Notes under the pieces: model-generated
Seen by the model: the letters and a program-made list of their open reading frames with translations, nothing else
Told to the model about the DNA's origin: nothing
The model's database searches: none
Origin: Acinetobacter lwoffii
GTDB lineage: Bacteria > Pseudomonadota > Gammaproteobacteria > Pseudomonadales > Moraxellaceae
DNA length: 64,000 bases
Assembly: GCF_022967985.1 (NCBI RefSeq)
Contig: NZ_JALJVC010000001.1
Coordinates: 62,001 to 126,000 of the forward strand
Direction: 5' to 3'
Made by a program: the position numbers and the translations under genes
Shown here: piece after piece, positions 48,313-58,354 of the stretch
Numbering within the stretch: position 1 is the first letter of the stretch
How the letters are laid out: each line of letters starts with the position of its first letter

Positions 48313-50204
48313 GTTATTTATATCTAACAATTTTATTTCCGCTCATTGGTTTTGTCCTGTTAGCGGCGGGGCGCAACAAGCTTCCGGAATCTGTTGCAGC
48401 GATGATTGGTGTGGGTGCAGTCGGTTTATCTGCACTGTTCGCACTGATTGCAGGTATGGACTTTGTGAATAATGGTTCAACTGCAGTAGTACAACATCTT
48501 TGGACTTGGTTCAGTGTTGGCAGTTTTGCTCCGGGCATCAGCTTGCAGCTGGATGGCTTGTCTTTATTGATGCTGGGCATGGTCACTGGTGTGGGTTTCT
48601 TAATTCACATCTTTGCATCATGGTACATGCGCGGTGAAGAAGACTTTGCACGTTTCTTCTCTTACTTCAACCTGTTCGTTGCCAGCATGTTATTGCTGGT
48701 ATTGGGTGACAACCTGGCGTTGTTATTCCTGGGTTGGGAAGGCGTAGGTCTGTGTTCATACCTGTTGATCGGTTATTACTACCAGAACCCGGCAAACGGT
48801 CTGGCGGCAATCAAGGCATTTACTGTGACCCGTATTGGTGACGTATTCCTGCTGATTGCCATGTTCCTGATCTTCCAGCAATTCGGTACCTTGAACATTC
48901 AGTACATCGTCGAAAATGCGGCGACTGTAATGATGCAAAGTTCATCTCTGACCATCTGGACAGCATTGCTCTTATTCTTGGGTGCGGCAGGTAAATCTGC
49001 ACAGATTCCACTGCAAACATGGTTAGCCGATGCGATGGCAGGTCCGACACCTGTTTCTGCATTGATCCATGCTGCAACGATGGTAACAGCGGGTGTTTAC
49101 CTGTGCTGCCGTCTGTTCGCAGTCTTTGAACTTGCGCCAGAAGTGATGGTATTTATTTCGATCACAGGTGCGGTGACTTTGCTTGTGGCTGGTTTTGCTG
49201 CACTGGTTCAAACCGACATCAAACGTATTCTGGCTTACTCAACTATGAGTCAGCTCGGTTATATGTTTATGGCGGTAGGTGCTGAAGCATACCAAGCGGG
49301 TCTGTTCCATATGCTGACTCACGCATTCTTCAAGGCATTATTGTTCTTGTCGTCTGGTGCGGTGATTCTGGCTTACCATCACGAACAAAACATCTTCAAG
49401 ATGGGCGGTCTGTTCTACAAGAACAAATTCCTGTTTGCATGTTTCGCGATTGGTGGCGGTGCATTGGCAGCGATTCCATTCCTGACGATTGGTTTCTTCT
49501 CAAAAGATGCGATTCTTGCTGCAGTCTGGACGCAAAGTCATATTGCTGGTTTACCAGTGTATAACACGCTGTACTGGGTCGGTGTTGCAGGTGCATTCTT
49601 AACCTCTATTTATACATTCCGTTTAATTTGGGTTGTATTCTTTGGCAAAGAAAACACACCTTATCATGAAATCCAAGGTGTAACTTACTGGGCGCCACTG
49701 GCAATTCTTGCTGTACTTTCAACAGGTCTGGCGATCGTCCTAAAAGCACCGGTAATGAGCATTCTGGATGCTGCACAAATTCCAGCCTTCATTATTCCTG
49801 AAGCGCTTGAAGCAGGTGCACATGGTGCTGAATACATCGCAATTGCTGTTGCTTTGACAGGTCTTGCAGTGGGTGTCGTGCTGTTCGCTTTTGCTTACAA
49901 TGCAGTCAAACGTTTTGCAGCCACTTCTGTAGGTGCTGGCCTGGTCAACATCTGCCGTAATGCATTAGGTTTCGATACGCTGTATGACATCATTTTCGTG
50001 AAGCCATATTTATTGTTCGCGAAGATCTTTGGTCGTGATCCAATTGATGGCCTATGGCTGGTACTTCCTGCACTTGTTAAAGGTGGTCACAGCTTTACAA
50101 GTTCACGTCAAACCGGTTCACTGCGTGAATATGCATCTAGTATGGGGCTCGGTGTAGTTGTCCTACTGATGATCTTGATCGTGATTCAGGTTGTGGGGAA
50201 ATAA
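48309..50204 (+). CDS. nuoL: NADH-quinone oxidoreductase subunit L
   Basis: A 631-aa antiporter-like proton-pumping subunit at the far end of the membrane arm, with the long lateral helix at its C-terminus. Signatures are [42 protein letters not shown] and [14 protein letters not shown], including the conserved lysine and glutamate of the proton channel. Confidence 0.96.
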   Translation: MSYLYLTILFPLIGFVLLAAGRNKLPESVAAMIGVGAVGLSALFALIAGMDFVNNGSTAVVQHLWTWFSVGSFAPGISLQLDGLSLLMLGMVTGVGFLIHIFASWYMRGEEDFARFFSYFNLFVASMLLLVLGDNLALLFLGWEGVGLCSYLLIGYYYQNPANGLAAIKAFTVTRIGDVFLLIAMFLIFQQFGTLNIQYIVENAATVMMQSSSLTIWTALLLFLGAAGKSAQIPLQTWLADAMAGPTPVSALIHAATMVTAGVYLCCRLFAVFELAPEVMVFISITGAVTLLVAGFAALVQTDIKRILAYSTMSQLGYMFMAVGAEAYQAGLFHMLTHAFFKALLFLSSGAVILAYHHEQNIFKMGGLFYKNKFLFACFAIGGGALAAIPFLTIGFFSKDAILAAVWTQSHIAGLPVYNTLYWVGVAGAFLTSIYTFRLIWVVFFGKENTPYHEIQGVTYWAPLAILAVLSTGLAIVLKAPVMSILDAAQIPAFIIPEALEAGAHGAEYIAIAVALTGLAVGVVLFAFAYNAVKRFAATSVGAGLVNICRNALGFDTLYDIIFVKPYLLFAKIFGRDPIDGLWLVLPALVKGGHSFTSSRQTGSLREYASSMGLGVVVLLMILIVIQVVGK

Positions 50205-50205
50205 A

Positions 50206-51819
50206 ATGGAAGCTCCAAACAATATTATTTTGCCGGCTCTGATCCTCATTCCGTTCATTGCAGGTTTCATATGCTGGTTGGTCGATAAACTCGACCAACA
50301 CTTGCCGCGTTATATCGCGCTGATCGGTATGCTGGTGACCTTGGTTTTGACCATCGTCCTTTGGCAGACTGGTACTTATAACTATGAATTAGGCGGTGCT
50401 GCACCTTCGTGGGCTGCCGAATTCAAATTGCCTTGGATTCAAACTCTAGGCATTAACATTCACTTGGCAGTGGATGGTTTATCACTTCTTATGGTTGGCT
50501 TGACTGCACTCCTGGGTGTGCTGGCAGTAGGCTGTTCATGGGGCGAGATTCAAAAGAACGTTGGTTTCTTCCACTTGAACCTTTTATGGTCGTTGGGTGG
50601 CGTCATCGGTGTCTTCCTTGCGATTGACCTGTTCCTGTTCTTCTTCTTCTGGGAGATGATGCTGGTACCGATCTACTTCCTGATTGCCCTTTGGGGTCAT
50701 AAAGGGGCAGAAGGCAAGTCACGTGTTTATGCAGCTAACAAGTTCTTCATTTACACGCAGGTTGCCGGTTTGGTGATGCTGATTGGTATCCTTGGTCTGG
50801 TGACTGTGGGCTATACCATGACTGGCGAAATCCGTTTCGACTACAACTATCTATTAGGTGTGGCGAATACGCTTGACGCTCAGGCGCCAGCGGTGGCTTA
50901 TGCATTCATGATCTGTTTATTCATCGGTTTTGCGGTAAAACTTCCAGTTTTCCCATTACACGGCTGGTTACCAGATGCGCATGCGCAAGCACCAACAGCG
51001 GGTTCTGTCGATCTTGCAGGTATCTTGATTAAGACTGCGGCGTACGGTTTATTACGTTTCGTGATTCCGTTCTTCCCGGCAGCGTCTGCACAGTTTGCAG
51101 ACTTCGCAATCATTCTTGGTTTAATCGGTATTTTCTACGGTGCTTGGTGTGCTTTCCAGCAAACCGACATGAAACGCCTGTTGGCTTATACCTCTATTTC
51201 ACACATGGGCTTCGTTTTACTTGCGATCTACGCAGGTAACATCCTGACCTTCCAAGGTCTGATGATCATGATGTTGGCACATGGTATTTCATCTGCTGCA
51301 CTGTTCATTATGTGTGGTCAGGTATATGAGCGTGTGCATACGCGTGATATGCGTTTGATGGGTGGTATGCGTGGTCAATTCCCGTATCTTGCATTCTTCC
51401 TGATGTTCTTCGTTGCGGCGTTGGTTGGTATTCCAGGTCTAGGTAACTTCATTGGTGAGTTCCTGATCCTGATGGGTGCTTATGCGAAATTTCCGGCGTT
51501 TACCATTCTTGCGGCAATCAGCTTGGTATTTGCAGGTCTGTACGGTCTGATCCTGATTCACAAAGCCTTGTTTGGTGTACCAAATGAAGCACAACAGCAG
51601 CACTATACAAATCCGTTAAAAGATCTAAATGCACGTGAAATCGCATTATTGTTGATCTGTGCGTTTGGTCTACTTTGGCTTGGTCTATATCCACAAAGCT
51701 TCCTTGACGTTTCTAACTCAAGCATGGCGTGGTTAGCGAATAGCTACATTCCAGTTCAAGAAGTGGTTGAAGTTGCTGATCAAGTAACGACTCAACTTGA
51801 AAATGTGGAGATCCAATAA
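50206..51819 (+). CDS. nuoM: NADH-quinone oxidoreductase subunit M
   Basis: A 537-aa antiporter-like proton pump. Signatures are FFFWEMMLVPIYFLIALWG and LPVFPLHGWLPDAHAQAPTAG. I chose the ATG at 50206, one base after the nuoL stop and with a GGGGA site; the frame upstream overlaps nuoL. Confidence 0.95.
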   Translation: MEAPNNIILPALILIPFIAGFICWLVDKLDQHLPRYIALIGMLVTLVLTIVLWQTGTYNYELGGAAPSWAAEFKLPWIQTLGINIHLAVDGLSLLMVGLTALLGVLAVGCSWGEIQKNVGFFHLNLLWSLGGVIGVFLAIDLFLFFFFWEMMLVPIYFLIALWGHKGAEGKSRVYAANKFFIYTQVAGLVMLIGILGLVTVGYTMTGEIRFDYNYLLGVANTLDAQAPAVAYAFMICLFIGFAVKLPVFPLHGWLPDAHAQAPTAGSVDLAGILIKTAAYGLLRFVIPFFPAASAQFADFAIILGLIGIFYGAWCAFQQTDMKRLLAYTSISHMGFVLLAIYAGNILTFQGLMIMMLAHGISSAALFIMCGQVYERVHTRDMRLMGGMRGQFPYLAFFLMFFVAALVGIPGLGNFIGEFLILMGAYAKFPAFTILAAISLVFAGLYGLILIHKALFGVPNEAQQQHYTNPLKDLNAREIALLLICAFGLLWLGLYPQSFLDVSNSSMAWLANSYIPVQEVVEVADQVTTQLENVEIQ

Positions 51820-51822
51820 GCC

Positions 51823-53367
51823 ATGAACTTCACAATGTCTTTTTCTGAGCTTATGCCTCTAGCACCTGTGATGATCGTGTCGTTAACTGCGATCGTCGTG
51901 ATGTTGCTGACCGCAATCAAGCGTAACCATAACCTAGTGGCTACCACCACGGTGATTGGTTTAAACCTTGCTGCGTTCTATATCATTTTCGTTTTGTTGG
52001 CGGGCGTATTTGCACCTGCCAACGTGATGAATCTGTTCATCGTAGATCCATTTACGATGCTGTACCAGTTTGTGATCCTGGTTGCTGCACTTGCATGTGC
52101 AACGCTATCTCACGCGTATATCGAAACCTATAAAGATAACCGTGAAGAGCTGTATATCCTGATGCTGACATCCGTTGCGGGTGCTATGCTAATGGTAGCT
52201 AGCTCACACTATGCATCATTCTTTATTAGCCTTGAGTTAATGTCGATTCCTGTATATGGCTTGTTGGCATATACACATCAACGTTCTCAATCGCTTGAAG
52301 CGGGTGTGAAATATCTGGTGCTTTCAGCAACTGCGTCTGCAATGCTGCTCATGGGTATGGCATATATTTATGCATATACAGGTACTTTAAGTTTCGTTGC
52401 TGAACCAGGCAAACTGTTTACCGTATTCAGTCAACCGGCTGTCGTGATTGGTCTGGCTTTAATTGTATTTGCTGTGGCATTTAAATTATCGCTTGCACCA
52501 TTCCACAAATGGACACCAGACGTATACGCTGGTGCACCAGCGCCAATCGCGACTTTCCTTGCGACAGTTGCAAAAGTGGCGATGATTGGTCTTTTTGTTC
52601 GTTATGCATTGTCTTCAGGTTTAATTTTGGCAGACAGCTTCGTCACCATCATTTCGATTATTGCGGTTCTGTCTATCCTTGCAGGTAACTTGCTGGCGGT
52701 TCGCCAGGTGAACTTGAAACGTATCTTGGCATACTCTTCAATTGCACACTTTGGTTATTTGCTGGTTGCCATCGTAAGTTCACGTAATACGGATTTCTTA
52801 CAGGTTCAAGGTTTCGCGACTTTTGAAAGTGTAAACGTCTACGTGATTACCTATGTATTAACCACGATCGGTGCGTTCGGTGTTGTTACGCTGATGTCTA
52901 GTCCGTATAACAATACGGATGAAGCGGGTAGTCTGGCTGAATACCGTGGTCTGTTCTGGCGCCGTCCAGTATTGACTGCTGTATTGACGGTGATGATGCT
53001 GTCTCTTGCAGGTATTCCATTAACTGCCGGCTTTATCGGTAAGTTCCTGGTGATAAAAACTGCGGTTGCAGGCGAAGCCTGGTTCCTGACTGCGATGGTC
53101 ATCTTGGGTTCTGGTATCGGTCTGTACTACTACCTGCGTGTGATGGTTGTGCTTTACATGACACCACCTGAAACACCACGTCTAGATGCGGTGAATCATT
53201 GGGGCCAAAAAGTGGGTGGTATCATGGTACTTCTTGCTGCGCTTGCGGTACTTGTGATTGGTGTCTACCCAGATCCAGTGATTGCAGTATCTAAATATGC
53301 ATTCTTTGCCATGTCACCTGAATTGCAACAGTTCATTTTCACTTTGGTTCAAAGTGGTTTTAACTAA
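51823..53367 (+). CDS. nuoN: NADH-quinone oxidoreductase subunit N
   Basis: A 514-aa antiporter-like proton pump, last gene of the operon. Signatures are FISLELMSIPVYGLLAYT, FKLSLAPFHKWTPDVYAGAP and LKRILAYSSIAHFGYLL. It ends 25 bp before a terminator, which closes the 15-kb operon. Confidence 0.95.
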   Translation: MNFTMSFSELMPLAPVMIVSLTAIVVMLLTAIKRNHNLVATTTVIGLNLAAFYIIFVLLAGVFAPANVMNLFIVDPFTMLYQFVILVAALACATLSHAYIETYKDNREELYILMLTSVAGAMLMVASSHYASFFISLELMSIPVYGLLAYTHQRSQSLEAGVKYLVLSATASAMLLMGMAYIYAYTGTLSFVAEPGKLFTVFSQPAVVIGLALIVFAVAFKLSLAPFHKWTPDVYAGAPAPIATFLATVAKVAMIGLFVRYALSSGLILADSFVTIISIIAVLSILAGNLLAVRQVNLKRILAYSSIAHFGYLLVAIVSSRNTDFLQVQGFATFESVNVYVITYVLTTIGAFGVVTLMSSPYNNTDEAGSLAEYRGLFWRRPVLTAVLTVMMLSLAGIPLTAGFIGKFLVIKTAVAGEAWFLTAMVILGSGIGLYYYLRVMVVLYMTPPETPRLDAVNHWGQKVGGIMVLLAALAVLVIGVYPDPVIAVSKYAFFAMSPELQQFIFTLVQSGFN

Positions 53368-53392
53368 TATCTGCAAAGATTGACGTTATTAC

Positions 53393-53422
53393 AAAAAAGC
53401 CTCCATGATTGGGGGCTTTTTT
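53393..53422 (+). terminator. Terminator of the nuo operon
   Basis: Stem AAAAGCC(T)CC/GGGGGCTTTT with an ATGATT loop, then a T-run. Confidence 0.82.
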
Positions 53423-53447
53423 ATTTATACAAATCAATAAAAGCCTT

Positions 53448-53453
53448 TATAAT
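53448..53453 (+). promoter_or_regulatory. -10 box of the upp promoter
   Basis: Perfect TATAAT about 37 bp before the GTG start of upp. The -35 region overlaps the T-run of the nuo terminator and is weak. Confidence 0.5.
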
Positions 53454-53490
53454 AGCGGAAATTTATCTTTAACCTTTTAGGTGTTCTCCC

Positions 53491-54126
53491 GTGGCAATCC
53501 ATGAAATCCGTCATCCACTCATTCGACATAAGCTTGGTTTACTCCGTCGTGCAGATATCAGTACCAAGAATTTCCGTGAGTTAGCTCAAGAAGTGACCAT
53601 GCTTCTAACTTATGAAGCAACTAAAGACCTGCCAATGGTTGAACATGACATTGATGGCTGGAATGGTGCTGTTACAGTTGACCGTATTGCGGGTAAAAAA
53701 ATCACGGTTGTGCCAATTCTACGTGCCGGTATTGGCATGCTCGACGGTTTCCTGAACCTGATTCCAAGTGCAAAAGTATCGGTACTTGGTTTAGAGCGTG
53801 ATGAAGAAACTCTGGAAGCACGTACCTATTATAAAAAACTGGTTCCAGACGTACAAAACCGTATCGCGATGATCATTGATCCAATGTTGGCGACAGGTTC
53901 TTCTTTAGTGGCTGCAATTGATGTACTGAAAGCCAGCGGCTGTAAAGACATTCGTGTGATGGTTCTGGTTGCTGCACCAGAAGGCATTAAGCGCGTAGAA
54001 GCTACGCATCCGGATGTCGTGATTTTTACGGCTTCTATCGATAATGGTTTAAATGAAAATGGTTATATCGTTCCAGGTCTTGGCGATGCTGGGGATAAAA
54101 TCTTTGGTTCAGTTCAAAAAGACTAA
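53491..54126 (+). CDS. upp: Uracil phosphoribosyltransferase
   Basis: A 211-aa cytoplasmic salvage enzyme that makes UMP from uracil and PRPP. The PRPP loop is in [21 protein letters not shown], and the uracil-binding end is [19 protein letters not shown]. The N-terminus [19 protein letters not shown] is typical. It starts with GTG, preceded by TTTTAGGTG. Single gene between two terminators. Confidence 0.95.
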   Translation: MAIHEIRHPLIRHKLGLLRRADISTKNFRELAQEVTMLLTYEATKDLPMVEHDIDGWNGAVTVDRIAGKKITVVPILRAGIGMLDGFLNLIPSAKVSVLGLERDEETLEARTYYKKLVPDVQNRIAMIIDPMLATGSSLVAAIDVLKASGCKDIRVMVLVAAPEGIKRVEATHPDVVIFTASIDNGLNENGYIVPGLGDAGDKIFGSVQKD

Positions 54127-54140
54127 TTTTTGAATATGAT

Positions 54141-54171
54141 GAAAAAAGGGGCTACTACAGCCTCTTTTTTA
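54141..54171 (+). terminator. Terminator after upp
   Basis: Stem AAAAGGGGCT/AGCCTCTTTT with one mismatch and a 5-nt loop, then Ts. A TATAAT box (54172-54177) for the next gene follows at once. Confidence 0.78.
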
Positions 54172-54210
54172 TATAATGTAGACAGGGCATTTTCAGGATA
54201 GGACAATAGC

Positions 54211-54504
54211 ATGAAAGATGAATTGTATCAGGGCAAAATCAAACAGTATGACCCTGCCAAAGGTTTCGGTTTTATTGGCTGCGCTGAGGGAGATGTATTC
54301 TTCCATATTTCAGACTTCCCTGCGGCAGAAGGCGAGCCAAAACGTAATGAACGCGTGAAATTTAATGTTGTTGAAAATGGCGATAAGTACAAAGCGATCA
54401 AGATTGAACGTGTCGAAGACAACTCAAAGAAAGCTAAAAAAACCAAAGTGGCAACACACAATAAATCAATTACATCGGCATTGTTAAATAACTTCCGTGG
54501 TTAA
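54211..54504 (+). CDS. Cold-shock-domain protein
   Basis: A 97-aa protein. The first ~65 residues are a cold-shock domain with RNP-like motifs KGFGFIG and DVFFHISDF. A lysine-rich C-terminal tail (KKAKKTKVATHNK) probably adds nucleic-acid contacts. The promoter has TATAAT at 54172-54177. It is followed by two larger proteins with related heads but membrane segments. Cold induction is possible but cannot be seen here. Confidence 0.85.
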   Translation: MKDELYQGKIKQYDPAKGFGFIGCAEGDVFFHISDFPAAEGEPKRNERVKFNVVENGDKYKAIKIERVEDNSKKAKKTKVATHNKSITSALLNNFRG

Positions 54505-54542
54505 TGGATTATTCTCATAATTAATCTTTTTTAATCACATTT

Positions 54543-54571
54543 AAAAAGAGGCTTTCGAGCCTCTTTTTTTA
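54543..54571 (+). terminator. Terminator after the cold-shock gene
   Basis: Stem AAAAGAGGCT/AGCCTCTTTT around TTCG, then a T-run. Confidence 0.9.
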
Positions 54572-54696
54572 TAGCACCACCGCTTACATATTTAAAGAGA
54601 CAGATAACACATAAAAAATCCACCGAACAGCAACAATGCTGAACATTTCCTTGGGCTTAGAATACAAATTAAATGAAGTCTATAGAGAAAAGTGTC

Positions 54697-55056
54697 ATGT
54701 TTAGGGATGGAAAAATTAAAACTTACGATTCCGAACGTGGTATGGGTACTTTGGAGTTGGTAGGGGAAGCTCAAGAGTTAAGTTTCAAGTTACAGGATTT
54801 ACCTTCGCCTGAAATTGAGCCACAAATTGGAGATCGGCTTAAATTTAGAATCATTCCCCACCAAGAAAGCATGACCTTAGACAACATGGTACGTCTGGAT
54901 ATTAAAGTGCAGGATGAATTTATGCCAGAAGTCGTCGCCTTGCAATCCTTGGCACCTACAGTGTCTGTTCCGGTACGTAATTCAATTTTCTTTAGTCCGA
55001 CCCTATGGCTGGCATTGGCATCAGCTGTTGGCTTTATGATTTTTGGCGAAGTATAA
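54697..55056 (+). CDS. Degenerate cold-shock-like domain with C-terminal membrane helix
   Basis: About 119 aa. The N-terminus MFRDGKIKTYDSERGMGTLEL aligns by eye with the next protein (MFQEGKIKTYNEDRGFGFIQ), but the aromatic RNA-binding residues are lost (GMGTLEL in place of GFGFI). The LSFKLQDLPSPEIEPQIGDRLKF part keeps the fold pattern. It ends in a hydrophobic helix (FFSPTLWLALASAVGFMIFG). The start was set at the ATG matching its paralogue; the frame opens at 54673. Likely a duplicate that no longer binds RNA in the usual way. Confidence 0.68.
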   Translation: MFRDGKIKTYDSERGMGTLELVGEAQELSFKLQDLPSPEIEPQIGDRLKFRIIPHQESMTLDNMVRLDIKVQDEFMPEVVALQSLAPTVSVPVRNSIFFSPTLWLALASAVGFMIFGEV

Positions 55057-55215
55057 ATAAAAAAGAAATTTTCTTTTTTTACTTTTAACTAGGGATCTAT
55101 TCTTCTGTCATAAAAAAACTTCTAGTTTTTTGTTTCTGCTTTAGAGAATTTGACAAAAGCTTTTCAGTCTCTTTTTGATTACAATCATAAAAAATATTAA
55201 AGATAAGAGCGAATT

Positions 55216-55950
55216 ATGTTTCAAGAGGGGAAAATCAAAACCTATAACGAAGATCGTGGTTTTGGTTTTATTCAGATCGAAGGGCAATCCAAAGATTTAT
55301 TTTTCCATGTCAAAGACTTTCCCAATAAAAATATTCCGCCAAAAATTGGGGAAAAATTAAAGTTTTTAATTGTAGAAGATAATGGAAAATTTAAGGCAGA
55401 GCATATTGTTCGCTTGGATATTAAGCAAGAAGCGCCTGTTACGCAACACAATGATCTACATGGAGATATTGAAAGCAAAGCTTCTCCACGTTATGAAAAG
55501 ACAAAGTCATTAACGATATCAAAAATAATCACAATATCAGGACTGGTGATTATTTTGATTCTTGCTGTTCTTGTTTATAACAAATACCAAAGCTACCAGG
55601 CTCAAAAACAGCAAAAGCTTGAGGAACTGATGGTAGAACAGCAACGAATTGTCGCTGAGCAGCGAGCAGCGCAAGGTGATCTACCTATGCAAGGATTATC
55701 TGAGCAGGGCAGGAAGAACCTGGAAAATCAAGGCACTGAGTTAAGAAGCCAAAGTGCCCCCGTTAATCTGAAAACTTCAGAAATGGCTTCGCAACCTGTA
55801 TCTCAATTTAAATGTGATGGTCGTACACGTTGTCCTCAAATGAATTCCTATGAAGAAGCGGTGTTCTTTATTAGAAATTGTTCAGGTACGAAAATGGATG
55901 GTGATGGCGATGGTATTCCATGTGAGGATCAATTTGGATATCGTCGATAA
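55216..55950 (+). CDS. Cold-shock domain, membrane helix and Excalibur domain protein
   Basis: A 244-aa three-part protein. A cold-shock-like domain (RGFGFIQIEGQSKDLFFHVKDF, then an FKAEHIVRLD end) covers residues 1-70. One transmembrane helix is at about 100-120 (ISGLVIILILAVLVY), and a coiled-coil/glutamine-rich linker (QAQKQQKLEELMVEQQRIVAEQ) follows. An Excalibur calcium-binding domain with CDGRTRCPQMNSYEEA and DGDGDGIPCEDQ is at the C-terminus. If the cold-shock head is cytoplasmic, the Excalibur end is periplasmic. Function unknown; the combination is unusual. Confidence 0.8.
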   Translation: MFQEGKIKTYNEDRGFGFIQIEGQSKDLFFHVKDFPNKNIPPKIGEKLKFLIVEDNGKFKAEHIVRLDIKQEAPVTQHNDLHGDIESKASPRYEKTKSLTISKIITISGLVIILILAVLVYNKYQSYQAQKQQKLEELMVEQQRIVAEQRAAQGDLPMQGLSEQGRKNLENQGTELRSQSAPVNLKTSEMASQPVSQFKCDGRTRCPQMNSYEEAVFFIRNCSGTKMDGDGDGIPCEDQFGYRR

Positions 55951-55956
55951 ATAAAA

Positions 55957-55976
55957 AAGCACCTGAAGGTGCTTAT
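55957..55976. terminator. Weak terminator between the Excalibur gene and finR-like gene
   Basis: Stem AAGCACC/GGTGCTT with a TGAA loop. The + side has a poor T-run; an A-run precedes it, which would help the convergent LysR gene. Confidence 0.55.
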
Positions 55977-55982
55977 AATATT

Positions 55983-56861
55983 TTAGCTTTCACAAAAATT
56001 CATAAAGGCTCTCAGACCTGGACCCTGATATTTCTGGCGATGTACCAGCATGAACAGCGGACGAGTCAGCGACCAGAATGGTGTATCCAGAATCACCAAT
56101 TGACCTTTTTCACGTAAAGGCTCAATCGCAAGTTTGGAAATACAGGACATACCGATTCCGCCCGCTACAATTTTTAAAATCGCTTCATTATGACCGAGTG
56201 TTAGACGGATATTGGCATCTGGTACATCTTTCAAGATGGCATGGTCAAACACCTCACGGGTACCTGAACCTTCTTCACGCAAAATCCATTCTACAGATTT
56301 GAAATCTTCAGCGGTTAGTTCACGGTTCGATTGCGCAAGAGGGTGGTCTGGCGCACAGCACACAGCCAGCTCATCATCACGCCAATGGATACATTGCAAT
56401 TGTGGCAGATGACAAGATCCTTCGATCAGGGCCAGATCCAGCTGGAACTGATTCACCGCTTCAATCATTTGACGGGTATTACCGACTTGAAGCTGTAAAT
56501 GTGCTTGCGGCTTGATTTTCAAGAAATCGGCCATCAGGTCAGGAATCAGGTAATCTGAGATCGTCAGGGTTGCACCCAAACGTAAATCGATACTTTGAAG
56601 CTCACCTTTAGCGACTTGTTCAAAAGATTCACAACGACCTAAAATTTCCAGGGCTTGAGGGAGAAGAAAGCGCCCTAGGTCATTTAGCTGTAAACGTTTG
56701 CCTAGACGGTCAAATAGTGGAGCACCCAGACCATCTTCCAGATCTGCTAAAGCCATACTAGCCGCACTTTGTGTAAGCTTGACGGCATCGCTAGCCTTCG
56801 TTACGGTACCCTCTTGTGCCACTGCTACAAAAACAGCCAATTGGCGTAAAGTCATGCGCAT
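55983..56861 (-). CDS. finR: LysR-family regulator, FinR-like
   Basis: A 292-aa LysR regulator. The helix-turn-helix is at residues 4-60 (LRQLAVFVAVAQEGTVTKASDAV, then LTQSAASMALADLE), and the effector domain resembles the CysB/YeiE branch. It is divergent from fpr. In Pseudomonas, FinR is a LysR protein divergently placed beside fpr and needed for its induction by oxidative stress, so the same role is inferred here. The ATG follows AAGG in the shared upstream region. Confidence 0.75.
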   Translation of the reverse strand: MRMTLRQLAVFVAVAQEGTVTKASDAVKLTQSAASMALADLEDGLGAPLFDRLGKRLQLNDLGRFLLPQALEILGRCESFEQVAKGELQSIDLRLGATLTISDYLIPDLMADFLKIKPQAHLQLQVGNTRQMIEAVNQFQLDLALIEGSCHLPQLQCIHWRDDELAVCCAPDHPLAQSNRELTAEDFKSVEWILREEGSGTREVFDHAILKDVPDANIRLTLGHNEAILKIVAGGIGMSCISKLAIEPLREKGQLVILDTPFWSLTRPLFMLVHRQKYQGPGLRAFMNFCES

Positions 56862-56946
56862 GAGTAGAGCCTTAACATTTAAAAAATATTAATAAATTAT
56901 GTTGCCATGCTACCATGAGCACAGTCTTTCATGCCACGTTGAAATC

Positions 56947-57708
56947 ATGTCAATTGAAAAATTTACCCGAGAAAAAGTTTTATCTGTACACCGTTGGACC
57001 AATACATTATTTAGTTTTACGATGACACGCCCGGCACATTTCAAATTCACTGCAGGGCAGTTTGCGCGTATTGGTTTACAAGTGGGGGATGAACTAGTGG
57101 TTCGTGCCTATTCGGTAGTGTCATCTCCTTTTGATGAAACTCTGGAGTTTTTCTCGATTGTCGTTCCAGAAGGTAAATTTACTTCCAATTTACAGCACCT
57201 CAAAGTAGGGGATGAGCTGCATCTGGAAAAAATTCCTTATGGTTATCTGACTCTGGCACGTTATCAATTGCCTTTGCCTAAAGACTTGTGGTTACTGGGT
57301 ACCGGCACGGGGCTGGCACCGTTTATTTGTATGTTGCAAGACTTTGAAACCTGGAGCAAATACGAAAAAATCAATCTGGTTTATAGTGTGCGCACCCGGG
57401 CAGAACTCGCTTATGTAGACCGGATTCAGGAAATCGCCGAGACCTTTGGTGAAGGACATACCGGTTTTAAGTTTATCCCGATTATTACCCGTGAGCCTGA
57501 TGCACCTTTGCACGACCGTTTACCGATTTTGATTGCCAATGGTGAGCTGGAAAAGGCAGCAGGTATCGCGTTTAATCCGGAAACGACGCATGTCATGCTT
57601 TGTGGTAACCCGGATATGGTCGATGATACCAAAGAAGCCTTAAAAGCTCGTGGCCTGACCATGAACCGTCGTGGTGAAGGAAATATTGCGGTCGAGAATT
57701 ACTGGTAA
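56947..57708 (+). CDS. fpr: Ferredoxin/flavodoxin-NADP+ reductase
   Basis: A 253-aa FAD enzyme that transfers electrons between NADPH and ferredoxin or flavodoxin, used in oxidative-stress defence and Fe-S metabolism. The FAD motif is RAYSVVSSPFDETLEF, the NADP motif LLGTGTGLAPFICMLQDFE, and the family ends NRRGEGNIAVENYW. The ATG at 56947 gives the usual N-terminus MSIEKFTREKVLSVHRW. Upstream codons are not coding. Confidence 0.93.
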   Translation: MSIEKFTREKVLSVHRWTNTLFSFTMTRPAHFKFTAGQFARIGLQVGDELVVRAYSVVSSPFDETLEFFSIVVPEGKFTSNLQHLKVGDELHLEKIPYGYLTLARYQLPLPKDLWLLGTGTGLAPFICMLQDFETWSKYEKINLVYSVRTRAELAYVDRIQEIAETFGEGHTGFKFIPIITREPDAPLHDRLPILIANGELEKAAGIAFNPETTHVMLCGNPDMVDDTKEALKARGLTMNRRGEGNIAVENYW

Positions 57709-57716
57709 GGTTGAAG

Positions 57717-58290
57717 GATTTATGAGCAAAACCCCCTGCTTGAAGGCAATGCGGTTCCTTTAACAGGAGCGGCATTGTGATCTAAGGGATAACGGTTTTT
57801 TAACATTTTGACTCTCCGAAGCCTTGTAGGCCTCTCTAAAACAAACTACCTATCCCTGTCTAAGTTCCGACAGCCCAGCCGGATAATGCTCTTGTCCCCA
57901 GTGCTGATCGGTCTGGTGAAATAGCCACTCCACAGAATCTGCACCAAGATGTTTACGTGTATTGGTTAGACTAATGCGCGTCAGCAAGTCATAAGAGGCT
58001 AACCACTGAGTGCAAATATTGAGTCTTCTTGCTGCTTCATGGATGAGGACATCACGGAAAATCGCCATTCCAAGAACCAGCCAAAGTACTTGATCCGCAG
58101 GCAAGCACCGCCTGCGAATAGTCGCGGGACTGCTCAACCTGAGTGTGGACTTGACCCACTCAACGGGGATATTGTGAATAAAAGTACTCAGATTCGAGAG
58201 CTTAAACAGATTGTTAAGATCTAAAATATCCTGATGAAATACCATAAAAAAATCCGATGCCAAACCTGACATCGGATTCTCTAATGAATT
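57717..58290. mobile_element. Remnant of an IS4-family insertion sequence
   Basis: Contains the N-terminal quarter of an IS4-type transposase on the minus strand. Beside fpr lies a short non-coding stretch that looks like an IS4 downstream flank. The middle and catalytic parts of the transposase are absent, so it has suffered an internal deletion. I could not identify both ends or a target duplication, so the limits given are approximate. Confidence 0.5.
57850..58272 (-). pseudogene. Truncated IS4 transposase (N-terminal part)
   Basis: A 140-codon frame matching the IS4 transposase N-terminal domain (TFIHNIPVEWVKSTL, RRRCLPADQVLWLVLGMAIFR, then NTRKHLGADSVEWLF). The DDE catalytic domain is missing, so it cannot transpose. 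The first ~10 codons lie in an 8-bp inverted repeat; the natural start may be MVFHQD at 58245. Confidence 0.65.
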
Positions 58291-58354
58291 CCAAAATGAT
58301 TCAAATGCTTAAGTAAACAGCATTGCCCATTGCGGAGGTTTTTTCGATTCAAGC

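Noticed and set aside
57709-57849. Small gene right after fpr
   Set aside because: Short frames on both strands lack protein-like composition. The segment fits an IS4 flank better.
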